From: Alistipes sp.
GTDB taxonomy: Bacteria > Bacteroidota > Bacteroidia > Bacteroidales > Rikenellaceae
Direction of reading: 5' to 3'
DNA: 64,000 bases
Assembly (NCBI GenBank): GCA_022511345.1
Contig: JAFLRR010000003.1
Coordinates: 1 to 64,000 of the forward strand
The notes under the pieces are model-generated. The model searched no databases, had not been told where the DNA came from, and was given only the letters and a program-made list of their open reading frames with translations. The translations under genes were made by a program, and so were the position numbers. This document shows, in pieces, positions 8,058-16,802 of this stretch (positions within the stretch are counted from its first letter, which is position 1; each line of letters opens with the position of its first letter).

Positions 8058-9677
8058 TTAGCGATTTTCATCCGAAGCCAGCGTTGCGATCAGACGGGTC
8101 ATGTTGTCGAGGAATGTGCGCGTGGAGATTCCGAGCACCTCCTGCTCTGGAGTGTAGGGCGAGGTGTCGTATTCGTCGCCGCACATTGTCTGCATGTACT
8201 TGGTCTCGTTGCTCGCTTCCATCTGAGGAATAGACTTGTATGGATTCGAAATCTGACGTATGGGCGAGAGCCAGTATCCCTCGGAGGTCAGCGATGATAC
8301 CAGAGCCTCGACGCCCTGCGGCTCCTGCTCTCCGGGATATCCGCGGAATGCGCGGGGCTTGTGATAGTATTTGTCCAGCGCCACAGCCTCCGTAATGAGC
8401 AGAGGCGAACCGGCGGTTGCCTCCTCGCGCGGCATGGCCAGAATATCCTCATAGGCTTTGCGCAGCGCCTTGATGTTGATGTATGCAGCCGAGCTGTAGT
8501 GGCCTATCGTATTTTCGATGTTCTGGTCGGTGTAGTAGGTTCCGTTGACTACGTTCGAACCCTTGCGGTGTACGTAGAGTGGCTTGCCGTCATCGGGGTC
8601 GATGAATCGCGGCACGAGTATGGCATCCGGATCGCGTGAGGGGCGTCCCCAGCGCTCGACCTCCGACTGCGGCAGCTTCATCGACTCGAGGAAGTCGATT
8701 GCCGCGGGTATTCCCAACAGATATTTCGTGTCGCCGGTCAGACGGTAGTACTCTATGAGCTTGCGGACCATCTGTCCCGTGGTTGCGGTGTTGATGGCGC
8801 GCGGCTCGTAGGAGCGGGCGTGTGCCGGTTTGAGGTCGTTCACGGTATACTGGTCGCCCCAGCCTGCGTAGGGAGCACCCTGCTGGAGAACCTTCACGCA
8901 GTTCATGGCGCGGATGATGGGCTCCTTGAGGTTCTGCATGCCGAGCACCTGATAGCACTGAATCAGAAAGTCGATGTTCTCGGGTATCACGTCGTCGTTG
9001 AGCGTTATGAACGACGAGTAGTCGGGCAGACCCATGAACGGATGGTCGAACATGAGAGGGTAGCGCTGCGGCCAGCCACCTATAGGATACTGGCTCGTGA
9101 GCACGAGGTTTATGCACTTCTCGAGCGGCTGGCGGTATGCCGGGTCGTACTTCTCGACATAGATGCGCAGCAGGAATTTGGCAGCTTCCATTGTTCCGGA
9201 ATCGTCGAATGTGGCATTGCCGTAGTAGTGCTGAAACTCCTCGAGGCGCCATGCGCTCTTGCCGACGGTGGCATACCACTCGCGCGTGGAGTTCTCGCCC
9301 GCAAAGTCGAACATGTAGTTCCAGCCTCCGCATGGCAGCTGCCCCCAGATGAGGGCTGCGGCAATCTTCTGCGCGCACTCGTAATAGTATTCATCGCCGG
9401 TGGCGTGGTAGGCATCCAGCATGAGGTGTCCCACCGCGGGTGTTCCGGGAGGCTGAATCCATACCATGGTACGCTTGGCCTCCATCTCGCCCCACTGACG
9501 CGACAAGTCGGGCAGATAGCTCCACACGAAGCCGCCGTTGTAGCTCGCCACGTCCATCATGTAGTGCGTGGCCTTTTTCATAGTCTCTCTGATTTGCTGG
9601 TCCGGGGCCGGTTTGGTTTTGCCGCAGACCGTTGCTGCCGTAGCAAGCAGCAGACACAGTACAGTAAGTTTTTTCAT
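8058..9677 (-). CDS. Pectate lyase, polysaccharide lyase family 10
   Basis: A 539-residue secreted enzyme with signal peptide MKKLTVLCLLLATAATVCG. It resembles family PL10 pectate lyases: an (alpha/alpha)-type repeat domain with aromatic helices and the characteristic GGWPQRYP segment. The reaction would be beta-elimination of polygalacturonate to 4,5-unsaturated oligogalacturonides. It is longer than a minimal PL10 catalytic domain, with an extra C-terminal part (from about residue 390). It lies 24 bases behind the GH43 gene and 4 bases before the esterase start, so the three genes are probably one operon. Confidence 0.85.
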   Translation of the reverse strand: MKKLTVLCLLLATAATVCGKTKPAPDQQIRETMKKATHYMMDVASYNGGFVWSYLPDLSRQWGEMEAKRTMVWIQPPGTPAVGHLMLDAYHATGDEYYYECAQKIAAALIWGQLPCGGWNYMFDFAGENSTREWYATVGKSAWRLEEFQHYYGNATFDDSGTMEAAKFLLRIYVEKYDPAYRQPLEKCINLVLTSQYPIGGWPQRYPLMFDHPFMGLPDYSSFITLNDDVIPENIDFLIQCYQVLGMQNLKEPIIRAMNCVKVLQQGAPYAGWGDQYTVNDLKPAHARSYEPRAINTATTGQMVRKLIEYYRLTGDTKYLLGIPAAIDFLESMKLPQSEVERWGRPSRDPDAILVPRFIDPDDGKPLYVHRKGSNVVNGTYYTDQNIENTIGHYSSAAYINIKALRKAYEDILAMPREEATAGSPLLITEAVALDKYYHKPRAFRGYPGEQEPQGVEALVSSLTSEGYWLSPIRQISNPYKSIPQMEASNETKYMQTMCGDEYDTSPYTPEQEVLGISTRTFLDNMTRLIATLASDENR

Positions 9678-9701
9678 AGCTGTGTTATTTTTTGTTGTCT
9701 A

Positions 9702-11210
9702 TTATTCCAGTACTTTGAATTTGAACTCCTCGAAGCGAGCCTGGCCATCGCCGTAGACATATACGCCCGGCAGCACGCTCTGGAATTCATAGAGCGTATT
9801 GTGGTGATAGCCTGATATGTCCATTCCCCAGGTCTCGCGGTGCCATGTGGCTCCGTCGTCGTAGCTGTACTGACCGGTCACAACGTGGCGGTCGTTGCGC
9901 AGCCGCAGCCGCATGGTTTGCGGAGCTTCGACTTCGTGGCGACCCGTGCCGCGCTCCTCGCCCATGCGGTGGCGCACGCGGCGCATCCGGTTGAATCCGG
10001 TGCCCATGAAGAAGCGGTCGTTGTAGAAGAGCGTCAGTCCGGCCGTGACATCGCCGATGAGGGTTATGCGGGCCTCTATCTCATAGGAGTGCACGCCGGC
10101 AACGAAGAGCATCGGCGGCGAGTCGGGCATATCCTTGCCTGCGGATTTGAGTGTCAGCGCGCCATCCTCGACCTGCACGCGCGAGGGGTCGTGCGCCTTG
10201 TAGAACTTCCACTCCAGACCGGTGCGGAACAGTCCGACCTTGTCATGGCGCGGACCGATGCTGCCGTCAACGGGCAGCGGCATGGCTGTCTCGCCCTCGA
10301 TGTCGGTGTCGGGACATGTTCTGAACCATCCGTCGGGCGTCATCTCCACCGGCTCGAGCAGCGTCTGCCGGCCGAGGTTGTAGAATCCGTTTTCGTAGGA
10401 GTGGTATACCACATACCACCGGCCGTCGGGGGTGTCGATTAGCGAACCGTGACCCTTCGACCACCAGCGGTCGCTATTGTTATAGGTGTGCACCAGCGGA
10501 TTGCATGGCGCATTCTCCCACGGGCCGTTTATCGACTTGGAACGGGCCATGGTTATCATGTGGCTGGTCGGAGGTCCGGCCGTGCCGCCCTCGGCGTTGA
10601 GATAATAGTAGTATTCGCCGATTCTGCGCAGTTTCGGACCTTCGAGACAGAATCCTTCGGTGAGCCACTCTTCGGGATACTGCCATCCCTCATATACGGT
10701 CTCTTCGGTCCCGGGCACTATGGCCAGTCCGTCGTCTGTCAGCCGGGCCCGTTTGCCGGCACTCATGAAGAGCCAGCGCGAGCCGTCCTCGCCAACTACG
10801 TGGCAGGGGTCTATGTTGGCTATGTGCAGGTCGATGGGTTCGCTCCAGGGTCCGTAGGGCGACGAGGCGTATGTGACGTAGTTTTTGCGTCCGTTTTTCA
10901 GCGCCACGGTGAAATAGATGTAGTATTTGTCGCCGTGCTTCGATATGTCGGGCGCCCATATCGAGCCGAGGTAGGTGTTGAGCGCGCAGCTTATTGGCTC
11001 CCAATGGACCAAATCGCGCGAGTGGAAAACCGTCAGTCCAGGCTGATAGTCGAATGCCGAATGCGTCATGTAGTAATCCTCGCCCTCGCGCATTATGGTA
11101 GGGTCGGGATAGTCGCCTCCCAGAATGGGATTGCGGTACGTGGGGGTCTGTGCGAACAACTGCCCCAACAGCATCGCTGCCGAGAGCATGGTGATAAGTT
11201 TTTTGTTCAT
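9702..11210 (-). CDS. Secreted glycoside hydrolase family 43 protein
   Basis: About 502 residues from ATG 11210, which starts a signal peptide (MNKKLITMLSAAMLLGQLFA); an in-frame ATG 17 codons upstream overlaps the promoter and is rejected. The N-terminal five-bladed beta-propeller shows GH43 motifs: DYPDPT with the catalytic base Asp, NIDPCH with the pKa-modulating Asp, and FCLEGPK with the acid Glu. The C-terminal third is a beta-sandwich typical of GH43 beta-xylosidase/arabinofuranosidase enzymes. It should release arabinose or xylose side chains. It leads the minus-strand operon with PL10 and esterase genes and has a clear promoter. Confidence 0.87.
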   Translation of the reverse strand: MNKKLITMLSAAMLLGQLFAQTPTYRNPILGGDYPDPTIMREGEDYYMTHSAFDYQPGLTVFHSRDLVHWEPISCALNTYLGSIWAPDISKHGDKYYIYFTVALKNGRKNYVTYASSPYGPWSEPIDLHIANIDPCHVVGEDGSRWLFMSAGKRARLTDDGLAIVPGTEETVYEGWQYPEEWLTEGFCLEGPKLRRIGEYYYYLNAEGGTAGPPTSHMITMARSKSINGPWENAPCNPLVHTYNNSDRWWSKGHGSLIDTPDGRWYVVYHSYENGFYNLGRQTLLEPVEMTPDGWFRTCPDTDIEGETAMPLPVDGSIGPRHDKVGLFRTGLEWKFYKAHDPSRVQVEDGALTLKSAGKDMPDSPPMLFVAGVHSYEIEARITLIGDVTAGLTLFYNDRFFMGTGFNRMRRVRHRMGEERGTGRHEVEAPQTMRLRLRNDRHVVTGQYSYDDGATWHRETWGMDISGYHHNTLYEFQSVLPGVYVYGDGQARFEEFKFKVLE

Positions 11211-11230
11211 TGCGGTTAATTTAGTTACGA

Positions 11231-11262
11231 CAAATTTAACGAGTTTTTTGTTCTGTCGCAAG
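11231..11262 (-). promoter_or_regulatory. Promoter of the GH43-PL10-esterase unit
   Basis: On the minus strand: TTG near 11261-11259, about 20 bp, then TAAATTTG (11238-11231), matching TTTG/TAnnTTTG. The start codon is 20 bases downstream. Confidence 0.6.
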
Positions 11263-11347
11263 CGGCCAAGGCCCGTATTTGCTATGATATTTGTCCTCTG
11301 CGTTGAAATTTGTGTCCGTTAAAGCGTGCGTTTCGGTTTTTTGTCCG

Positions 11348-11355
11348 TATATTTG
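11348..11355 (+). promoter_or_regulatory. Probable -7 element of the cupin-mutarotase unit
   Basis: TATATTTG matches TAnnTTTG, 24 bases before the cupin start. The matching -33 box is weak. It faces away from the GH43 promoter across a 168-bp spacer. Confidence 0.5.
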
Positions 11356-11379
11356 TACATATCGTAAAAACTTATTGCT

Positions 11380-11727
11380 ATGGAAAAGACGGGAAGTGCA
11401 CCGTTCGTATTTGCGGCCGAGACTCCGTGGGAGGAGCTGGGCGGCGGCGTGAAGCGCCAGATTATGGGTTATGACGGCCAGCTGATGATGGTCAAGGTGG
11501 TATTCGAGAAGGGGGCCGTCGGCGCGCTCCACCACCATTACCACAGCCAGAGCACCTATGTTGCCAAGGGCCGCTTCGAGTTTACAATCGACGGCGTTAC
11601 CAAGGTCGTCAGCGAGGGCGACTGCCTGTTCAAGACTCCCGACGTGCCTCACGGCTGCGTATGTCTCGAGCCCGGCATTCTCATCGATACGTTCAGCCCC
11701 GTGAGGGCCGATTTCCTGAAGAAATAG
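11380..11727 (+). CDS. KdgF-like cupin domain protein
   Basis: A 115-residue single-domain cupin without signal peptide. Metal ligands fit the cupin motifs: HHHYHSQ (residues 51-57) and H91 in DVPHG. Size and motif layout resemble KdgF, which converts 4,5-unsaturated galacturonate to 5-keto-4-deoxyuronate downstream of pectate lyases. It sits opposite the PL10/GH43 operon and 4 bases before a mutarotase gene, supporting a role in unsaturated uronate catabolism (inference; cupins are functionally diverse). Confidence 0.75.
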   Translation: MEKTGSAPFVFAAETPWEELGGGVKRQIMGYDGQLMMVKVVFEKGAVGALHHHYHSQSTYVAKGRFEFTIDGVTKVVSEGDCLFKTPDVPHGCVCLEPGILIDTFSPVRADFLKK

Positions 11728-11731
11728 GCGG

Positions 11732-12877
11732 ATGAGACTACTCGATATTCTGCGTGCGGCGGTGCTTGTGTGCCTGCCGCCGCTTGTTGCATGCTCCGGC
11801 GGAGGATTCGCCACGCACTCCGGACTCTCGTCCGACAACTTCATATCGGTCACCGACGGCAAACCGACAGGTTTGTATGTGTTGCGCAACTCGGCAGGCG
11901 TCGAGGTCTGCATCACCAACTACGGGGCGCGCATCGTGTCGATTCTGACTCCCGACCGCGACGGCCGCCTGGCCGACATAGTCTGCGGTTTCGAATATGT
12001 GCGCGACTACCGAGTCATACGACAGAACTTCGGCGCGCTCGTCGGACGCTACATCGGTCGCATACAGGGCGCATCGTTCGAAATAGACGGCCGGCGCTAT
12101 GAGCTGCCGGCGGCCGGCAACGGCCATTGCACCCACGGAGGCTATCCCGGTTTTGCCGACCGGGTGTGGGATGTCGAGAGCTGCGACGGCCGCAGCGTGA
12201 GCATGCGCTATCTGTCGGTCGACGGCGAGAACGGTTTCCCCGGCAATCTCGACGTGAAGGTTACCTACTCGCTCGGCGAAGACAACGGACTGGAGATACT
12301 CTACCAGGCCGAAACCGACCGCGCCACCGTGCTCAATCTGTCGAACCATTCGTTCTTCAACCTCTCGGGCGACCTCTCGTCCGCTGTGCTCGGACACCAG
12401 CTGCGCGTGGCCTCAGACAGCATTGCCGAGTACGATTCGCGAAAGTGCGTCACTGGCCGCTTCCTGCCGGTGGAGGGTACTCCGTTCGACTTTGCGGAGT
12501 TTCATGCCATAGGCGAGCGCATCGAGGCCGACGACTCTCAGATTGCGGCCGGCAACGGATATGACCACACCTGGCAGCTGAACCATCCTGACGGCGAGAT
12601 GTTCGAGGCGGCTTTTGTCGTGGAGCCGGCAAGCGGCCGCACGATGAGCATTGTCACCGACCAGCCGGGAGTGCACATCTACACGGCCAACGGCCTGAAC
12701 GGCCAAATCGCCGGCAAGGGAGGCATTCTCTATCCGCGCCGCAATTCGGTTTGCTTCGAGACCATGCACTTCGCCGACAGCCCCAACAAGCCGCAATTCC
12801 CATCGACGCTGTTGCGCCCTGGCGAGAAGTTCTGTTCGCGCACTGTCTTCCGCTTCGGCACCGACGCGGCGCTGTGA
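11732..12877 (+). CDS. Aldose 1-epimerase (mutarotase) lipoprotein
   Basis: A 381-residue galactose-mutarotase-family protein that interconverts alpha and beta anomers of aldoses. Catalytic elements are visible: the His in NHSFFNLSG and the Glu in [18 protein letters not shown], with the early substrate Arg region GRYIGRI. The N-terminus is a lipoprotein signal ending in a lipobox (LVAC), so it is periplasmic and membrane-anchored rather than cytosolic. The 4-base gap to the upstream cupin gene indicates an operon. The context suggests sugars released by the neighbouring lyase and glycosidase. Confidence 0.9.
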   Translation: MRLLDILRAAVLVCLPPLVACSGGGFATHSGLSSDNFISVTDGKPTGLYVLRNSAGVEVCITNYGARIVSILTPDRDGRLADIVCGFEYVRDYRVIRQNFGALVGRYIGRIQGASFEIDGRRYELPAAGNGHCTHGGYPGFADRVWDVESCDGRSVSMRYLSVDGENGFPGNLDVKVTYSLGEDNGLEILYQAETDRATVLNLSNHSFFNLSGDLSSAVLGHQLRVASDSIAEYDSRKCVTGRFLPVEGTPFDFAEFHAIGERIEADDSQIAAGNGYDHTWQLNHPDGEMFEAAFVVEPASGRTMSIVTDQPGVHIYTANGLNGQIAGKGGILYPRRNSVCFETMHFADSPNKPQFPSTLLRPGEKFCSRTVFRFGTDAAL

Positions 12878-12884
12878 CGCCGGA

Positions 12885-12916
12885 TTTGGTTATGCGGTGC
12901 GGTTGCATTATATTTG
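12885..12916 (+). promoter_or_regulatory. Promoter of obg
   Basis: TTTG (12885-12888), a 20-bp spacer and TATATTTG (12909-12916), close to a perfect Bacteroidota promoter. It places the start codon at 12936, not at the in-frame ATG 12897, which lies inside the promoter. Confidence 0.8.
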
Positions 12917-12935
12917 TGCCCCGAAACACTCTATT

Positions 12936-13949
12936 ATGGCAGGTTCCAATTTCGTAGACTACGTGAAGATATTCGCCCGCTCGGGTCACGGCGGTGCAGG
13001 CTCGGCGCATTTCCGCCGCGAGAAGTTCGTCGCTTTCGGCGGACCCGACGGCGGCGACGGCGGCAAGGGCGGCAGCATCATCCTGCAGGGCGACAGCCAG
13101 TACTGGACGTTGATACACCTCAAGTACCAGCGCCACCAGTTCGCCGAAGACGGCCAGAACGGCTCGGGCGGCCGCTCCTCGGGCAAGGATGCCAAGGATA
13201 TCGTGATACCGGTGCCGCTCGGTACGGTGGCGCGCCGCGTGGTGCAGAACGAGGATGGAACCGAGTCGATAGAGTATGCCGGCGAGGTCACGGGCCACGG
13301 CGACCGTCTGGTGCTTCTCAAGGGCGGCCGCGGAGGTCTCGGCAACTGGAACTTCAAGAGCGCAACCAACCAGACTCCGCGCTATGCGCAGCCCGGCGAA
13401 GAGGGCGACGAGGGGGCTTTCATTCTCGAGCTGAAGATTTTGGCCGATGTGGGACTGGTGGGCTTCCCCAATGCCGGCAAGAGCACTCTGCTGTCGGTCG
13501 TCTCGGCCGCCAAGCCCAAGATTGCCGACTATGCCTTCACCACGCTCGAGCCCAACCTCGGCATCGTCGAGGTGCGCGACGGCCGTTCGTTCGTCATGGC
13601 CGACATTCCCGGCATTATCGAGGGGGCGCACGAGGGCCGCGGACTGGGAACCCGCTTTCTGCGACACATCGAGCGCAACTCGGTGCTGCTGTTCATGATA
13701 CCCGCCGACAGCGACGACATAAGCCGGGACTATGAGATTCTTCTGGGCGAATTGCAGCAGTACAACTCCGAACTTATGGACAAACGCCGTCTGCTGGCCG
13801 TGACCAAATGCGACATGCTCGACGACGAGCTGATGGAGGAGTTGCGCGCAAATCTTCCCGAGGGCATACCCACGCTGTTCATATCCTCTGTGTCGGGCTT
13901 GAACATCGCGCAGCTGAAGGACATGCTGTGGCATGCGCTGAATGATTAG
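12936..13949 (+). CDS. obg: GTPase Obg (CgtA), ribosome assembly
   Basis: A 337-residue essential GTPase acting in 50S maturation and stress control. It has the glycine-rich Obg fold at residues 1 to about 158 ([28 protein letters not shown]), then a G domain with G1 GFPNAGKS, G3 DIPGIIEG and G4 TKCD. The C-terminal extension of some Obg proteins is short or absent. The chosen start [10 protein letters not shown] matches the family and fits the promoter position. It is a single-gene unit. Confidence 0.95.
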   Translation: MAGSNFVDYVKIFARSGHGGAGSAHFRREKFVAFGGPDGGDGGKGGSIILQGDSQYWTLIHLKYQRHQFAEDGQNGSGGRSSGKDAKDIVIPVPLGTVARRVVQNEDGTESIEYAGEVTGHGDRLVLLKGGRGGLGNWNFKSATNQTPRYAQPGEEGDEGAFILELKILADVGLVGFPNAGKSTLLSVVSAAKPKIADYAFTTLEPNLGIVEVRDGRSFVMADIPGIIEGAHEGRGLGTRFLRHIERNSVLLFMIPADSDDISRDYEILLGELQQYNSELMDKRRLLAVTKCDMLDDELMEELRANLPEGIPTLFISSVSGLNIAQLKDMLWHALND

Positions 13950-13987
13950 CGCCGCTCTGCTCTGCCTTGCGCATGCATCTGCCGGGA

Positions 13988-14755
13988 TTACTGCTCCCGC
14001 ACCTCTTCTATTCCGCGGTTGGTGATTCGCAGGGTGTATTCTGCTGAATGATATTCTACTATGCCGGTTAGTGAAAACTCGCCTGCGGGCATCGGCTCAT
14101 GAGCGTATAATGCATTTGCGCTGATGCTGACCGCTATGCTCCGCCCGTCTGCATCGACTACCCGTCTCTGCGTGTCGACATAGCGGCCCTCGTAGTCGGT
14201 GTCGGCCCAACATAATCCCGGCACGGCGGCATGCAGACAGCCGATTCTTACTGTGCGGCCTATGTGGCTGTCATCGAGCAATGCTATCTGAACATTCTGC
14301 GGCTCGACGGGAGCCGAAGCCTCGGTGCGCAGGGTTATGTATTTCATTATGTCGCCATAGGCGATGCGGTCCGACGGATATTCGCCCGCAGGAGGCGCGC
14401 CGAGCTCGAGCATGCGTCCGTAGCGGCCGATGGCAAGGCCCTGGCAGTGGACGGTCACCTCGGCATATAGCGGCAGCATGGCATAGAGCGCATAGGCGTC
14501 GAGTTCTATCTCTATGCCTCCGCTCGCATCCTCTATGACCACGGCTTTATAATACTCACCGTAGGCGTCGTTGGCCGTCACGCGGCCGCGCACCGATATG
14601 TCGTCGCGAATTATCGTCGACACCCCGACAGCCTCGGCTCTCAGACGCGCGATGCTTATCTCTGACGGGCGCTGCTCCTGGTAGTCGAGCTTGGAGGCTC
14701 TGTCGCATGCGCACAGAGCCGCGAGGCTAATCATAAGACATGAAATCCCTCTCAT
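13988..14755 (-). CDS. DUF5689-type OB-fold lipoprotein
   Basis: A 255-residue lipoprotein with lipobox LCAC after an N-terminal hydrophobic segment. It contains two OB-like beta barrels of the DUF5689 type (for example DDISVRGRVTANDAYGEYYKAVVIED, quoted in parts: ISVRGRVTAND and YYKAVVIED). Its start overlaps the upstream paralog by 29 bases. DUF5689 modules occur in Bacteroidota surface or secreted proteins with possible carbohydrate-binding roles, but function here is unknown. No catalytic residues are evident. Confidence 0.7.
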   Translation of the reverse strand: MRGISCLMISLAALCACDRASKLDYQEQRPSEISIARLRAEAVGVSTIIRDDISVRGRVTANDAYGEYYKAVVIEDASGGIEIELDAYALYAMLPLYAEVTVHCQGLAIGRYGRMLELGAPPAGEYPSDRIAYGDIMKYITLRTEASAPVEPQNVQIALLDDSHIGRTVRIGCLHAAVPGLCWADTDYEGRYVDTQRRVVDADGRSIAVSISANALYAHEPMPAGEFSLTGIVEYHSAEYTLRITNRGIEEVREQ

Positions 14756-15494
14756 CTCTCGGTTTTATGATGAACATATCCTCGCCGGCGACTCTGCCGT
14801 GCAGCAGGATGCCCGTGACGGCTGTGCTTCCCTCTGGCACGGGCATCTCCGCAAAATCGGCATACGGCCTCACATAGACCGCTATCCGCATCCCGTCGTC
14901 GTGGTTGAAAACGGTATATCCGGCAATACTCTCCGCCTCCTCTTCCGGGCTGTGGAGCAGCCCCGTTATGCGAACCAGACGTCCGCACATATCCTCCCGC
15001 AGCTCTTCGGGTCGGCAGGCATGCGGGCCGGGTTCGCCCGGGCCCTCGCTGCGCGATATGTGGAGGTCGAGCTGCTGCCGCGAGGGGATGTAGTCGACAG
15101 GGTAGTAGCCGTAGTCGGCCGGCGGCATGCCTATCTGCTTCACGCCGTCGGTCTGCCCGAGAGCGAGCCCGCGCAGCCTGACTGCCGTGCGGCAACCCTT
15201 GGGGTATATGTTGTGCAGGTCGCTCTGCCGGGCCAGTATCTCCACGGCGGCGCCATCCTGTTCGATGGTGAACGAGTATCTGAAATTGCCGGCCTTGTCG
15301 CTCGAAGTTACCGTGCCGGCTATGGTCAGCTCCTGAGTGATGACCACGGTGCCGTCGCGGTAGAGCGAGTTCAGCTCGGCGATGGTTATGTTGGCATTCT
15401 CGGGGTCCGTATCGCGCACGGGAGGATTGTCGAAGCTGTCGTAGCAGCCCGATGCGAACAGCATTGCCGATATGATAGCAACAATCCTGCGCAT
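14727..15494 (-). CDS. DUF5689-type OB-fold lipoprotein, tandem paralog
   Basis: A 255-residue lipoprotein (lipobox ASGC near residue 17) with the same two-part OB-like layout as the next gene: LTIAGTVTSSDKAGNFRYS and later LVRITGLLHSP. The equal length of the two copies and their 29-base overlap point to a gene duplication. It begins 4 bases after the serB stop, so it is co-transcribed with serine biosynthesis, an unexpected partner. Function is unknown. Confidence 0.7.
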   Translation of the reverse strand: MRRIVAIISAMLFASGCYDSFDNPPVRDTDPENANITIAELNSLYRDGTVVITQELTIAGTVTSSDKAGNFRYSFTIEQDGAAVEILARQSDLHNIYPKGCRTAVRLRGLALGQTDGVKQIGMPPADYGYYPVDYIPSRQQLDLHISRSEGPGEPGPHACRPEELREDMCGRLVRITGLLHSPEEEAESIAGYTVFNHDDGMRIAVYVRPYADFAEMPVPEGSTAVTGILLHGRVAGEDMFIIKPRDERDFMSYD

Positions 15495-15498
15495 GGTC

Positions 15499-16713
15499 TT
15501 ATTCTATCCACGAGTCTTTGAGTCCGAGGAAGTAGAGTATGCCGTCCAGTCCGGTCGTCGAAATCGACTGCTGGGCCGTAGCCTTCACCTTAGGCTTGGC
15601 GTGGAAAGCTATGCCCAGACCGGCGAGGTTGAGCATCGGCAGGTCGTTGGCTCCGTCTCCCACGGCTATCGACTGGGCTATGTTGATGTTTTCGAACTGA
15701 CACAGCAGCCGCAGCAGTTCGGCCTTGCGGCGCCCGTCGACCAGCTCGCCCGTGTAGCGTCCGGTCAGGCGGCCATCCTCGACCTCGAGTTCGTTGGCAT
15801 ATACGTAGTCGAAGCCGTAGAGCTGCTTCAGATAGTTGCCGAAGTAGGTGAAACCTCCAGAGAGTATGGCCGTCTTGTAACCCACGCGCTTGAGTATGGT
15901 CATGAGTCTCTCCAGACCCTCGGTTATGGGGAGATTCTCGGCAATATCCTGCATCACGCTCACATCGAGACCCTTGAGCAGAGCCACTCGCTGCGTGAAG
16001 CTCTCGCGGAAATCTATCTCTCCGCGCATGGCGCGCTCGGTAATCTCGCGTACCTGGCTGCCCACGCCGGCCCTGTCGGCCAGCTCGTCGATAACCTCGG
16101 TTCTGATGAGCGTCGAGTCCATATCGAAGCAAATCAGGCGGCGGCTGCGGCGGTATATGTCATCCTTCTGGAACGATACGTCGACGCCCGTCTCCGAGAG
16201 CTCCATGAATCTCTCGTGCATCAGGTCGCGGTCCTCGGGCGTGCCGCGCACCGACAGCTCGATGCACGACTTGGGCACGCGGTCGTCCTCCTCCAGAGGC
16301 ATGCGGCCCGTGAGTCGCTTGATGGCATCGATGTTCAGCCCCTGCTCGCACACGGCGCTGGTCGCCACGGCTATGTGGCGCGCCGTGACCTGCTTGCCGA
16401 GCAGTGTGACTATGTATCGGTTCTTGCCCTGGCGGCTGACCCAGGCATTGTAATCGTCGGGGTTGATGGGCGTGAAACGAATCATGACCCCCAGCTCCGA
16501 GGCCTTGAACAGCAGCTCCTTCATGATGAATCCCGACTTTTCGGCCGTAGTCTTGAATAGTATGCCGAGTGTCAGCGAGCGGTGTATGTTGGCCTGTCCG
16601 ATATCGAGGATGAAGGCGTCGTAGCGGGCGAGTATCGCCGTCAGCGACGAGGTCATTCCGGGCTTGTCTTCGCCGGCTATGTTTATCTGAATGATTTCGA
16701 CGTTGGGTTCCAT
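15499..16713 (-). CDS. serB: Phosphoserine phosphatase SerB with N-terminal ACT domains
   Basis: A 404-residue enzyme for the last step of serine biosynthesis. The N-terminal 180 residues form two ACT-like domains (starting EIIQINIAGEDKPGMTSS). The C-terminal HAD phosphatase has motif I DMDSTL, motif II SGGFTYFG and motif III/IV GDGANDLPML. Length and order match long SerB proteins with ACT regulation. It heads a unit with two DUF5689 lipoproteins. A TAnnTTTG box lies 32 bases upstream. Confidence 0.93.
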   Translation of the reverse strand: MEPNVEIIQINIAGEDKPGMTSSLTAILARYDAFILDIGQANIHRSLTLGILFKTTAEKSGFIMKELLFKASELGVMIRFTPINPDDYNAWVSRQGKNRYIVTLLGKQVTARHIAVATSAVCEQGLNIDAIKRLTGRMPLEEDDRVPKSCIELSVRGTPEDRDLMHERFMELSETGVDVSFQKDDIYRRSRRLICFDMDSTLIRTEVIDELADRAGVGSQVREITERAMRGEIDFRESFTQRVALLKGLDVSVMQDIAENLPITEGLERLMTILKRVGYKTAILSGGFTYFGNYLKQLYGFDYVYANELEVEDGRLTGRYTGELVDGRRKAELLRLLCQFENINIAQSIAVGDGANDLPMLNLAGLGIAFHAKPKVKATAQQSISTTGLDGILYFLGLKDSWIE

Positions 16714-16744
16714 TAAAGGGTCTTTTATTAATATTGTATTTTTA

Positions 16745-16752
16745 CAAAGTTA
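16745..16752 (-). promoter_or_regulatory. Probable -7 element of the serB unit
   Basis: TAACTTTG on the minus strand matches TAnnTTTG. It lies 12 bases from the oppositely oriented -7 box of mscS, so the two promoters overlap. Confidence 0.5.
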
Positions 16753-16764
16753 GAAAAAAATCTT

Positions 16765-16772
16765 TATATTTG
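16765..16772 (+). promoter_or_regulatory. Probable -7 element of the mscS-family gene
   Basis: TATATTTG matches TAnnTTTG, 30 bases before the ATG at 16803. It lies inside the longer open frame from 16734, so that upstream start is rejected. Confidence 0.5.
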
Positions 16773-16802
16773 TCGTCGCATAAGCTATATCGAGATAACC
16801 GT

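Noticed and set aside
6839..8233. A 464-residue open frame on the plus strand opposite the esterase gene
   Set aside because: Antisense shadow. The minus-strand frame has signal peptide and catalytic triad.
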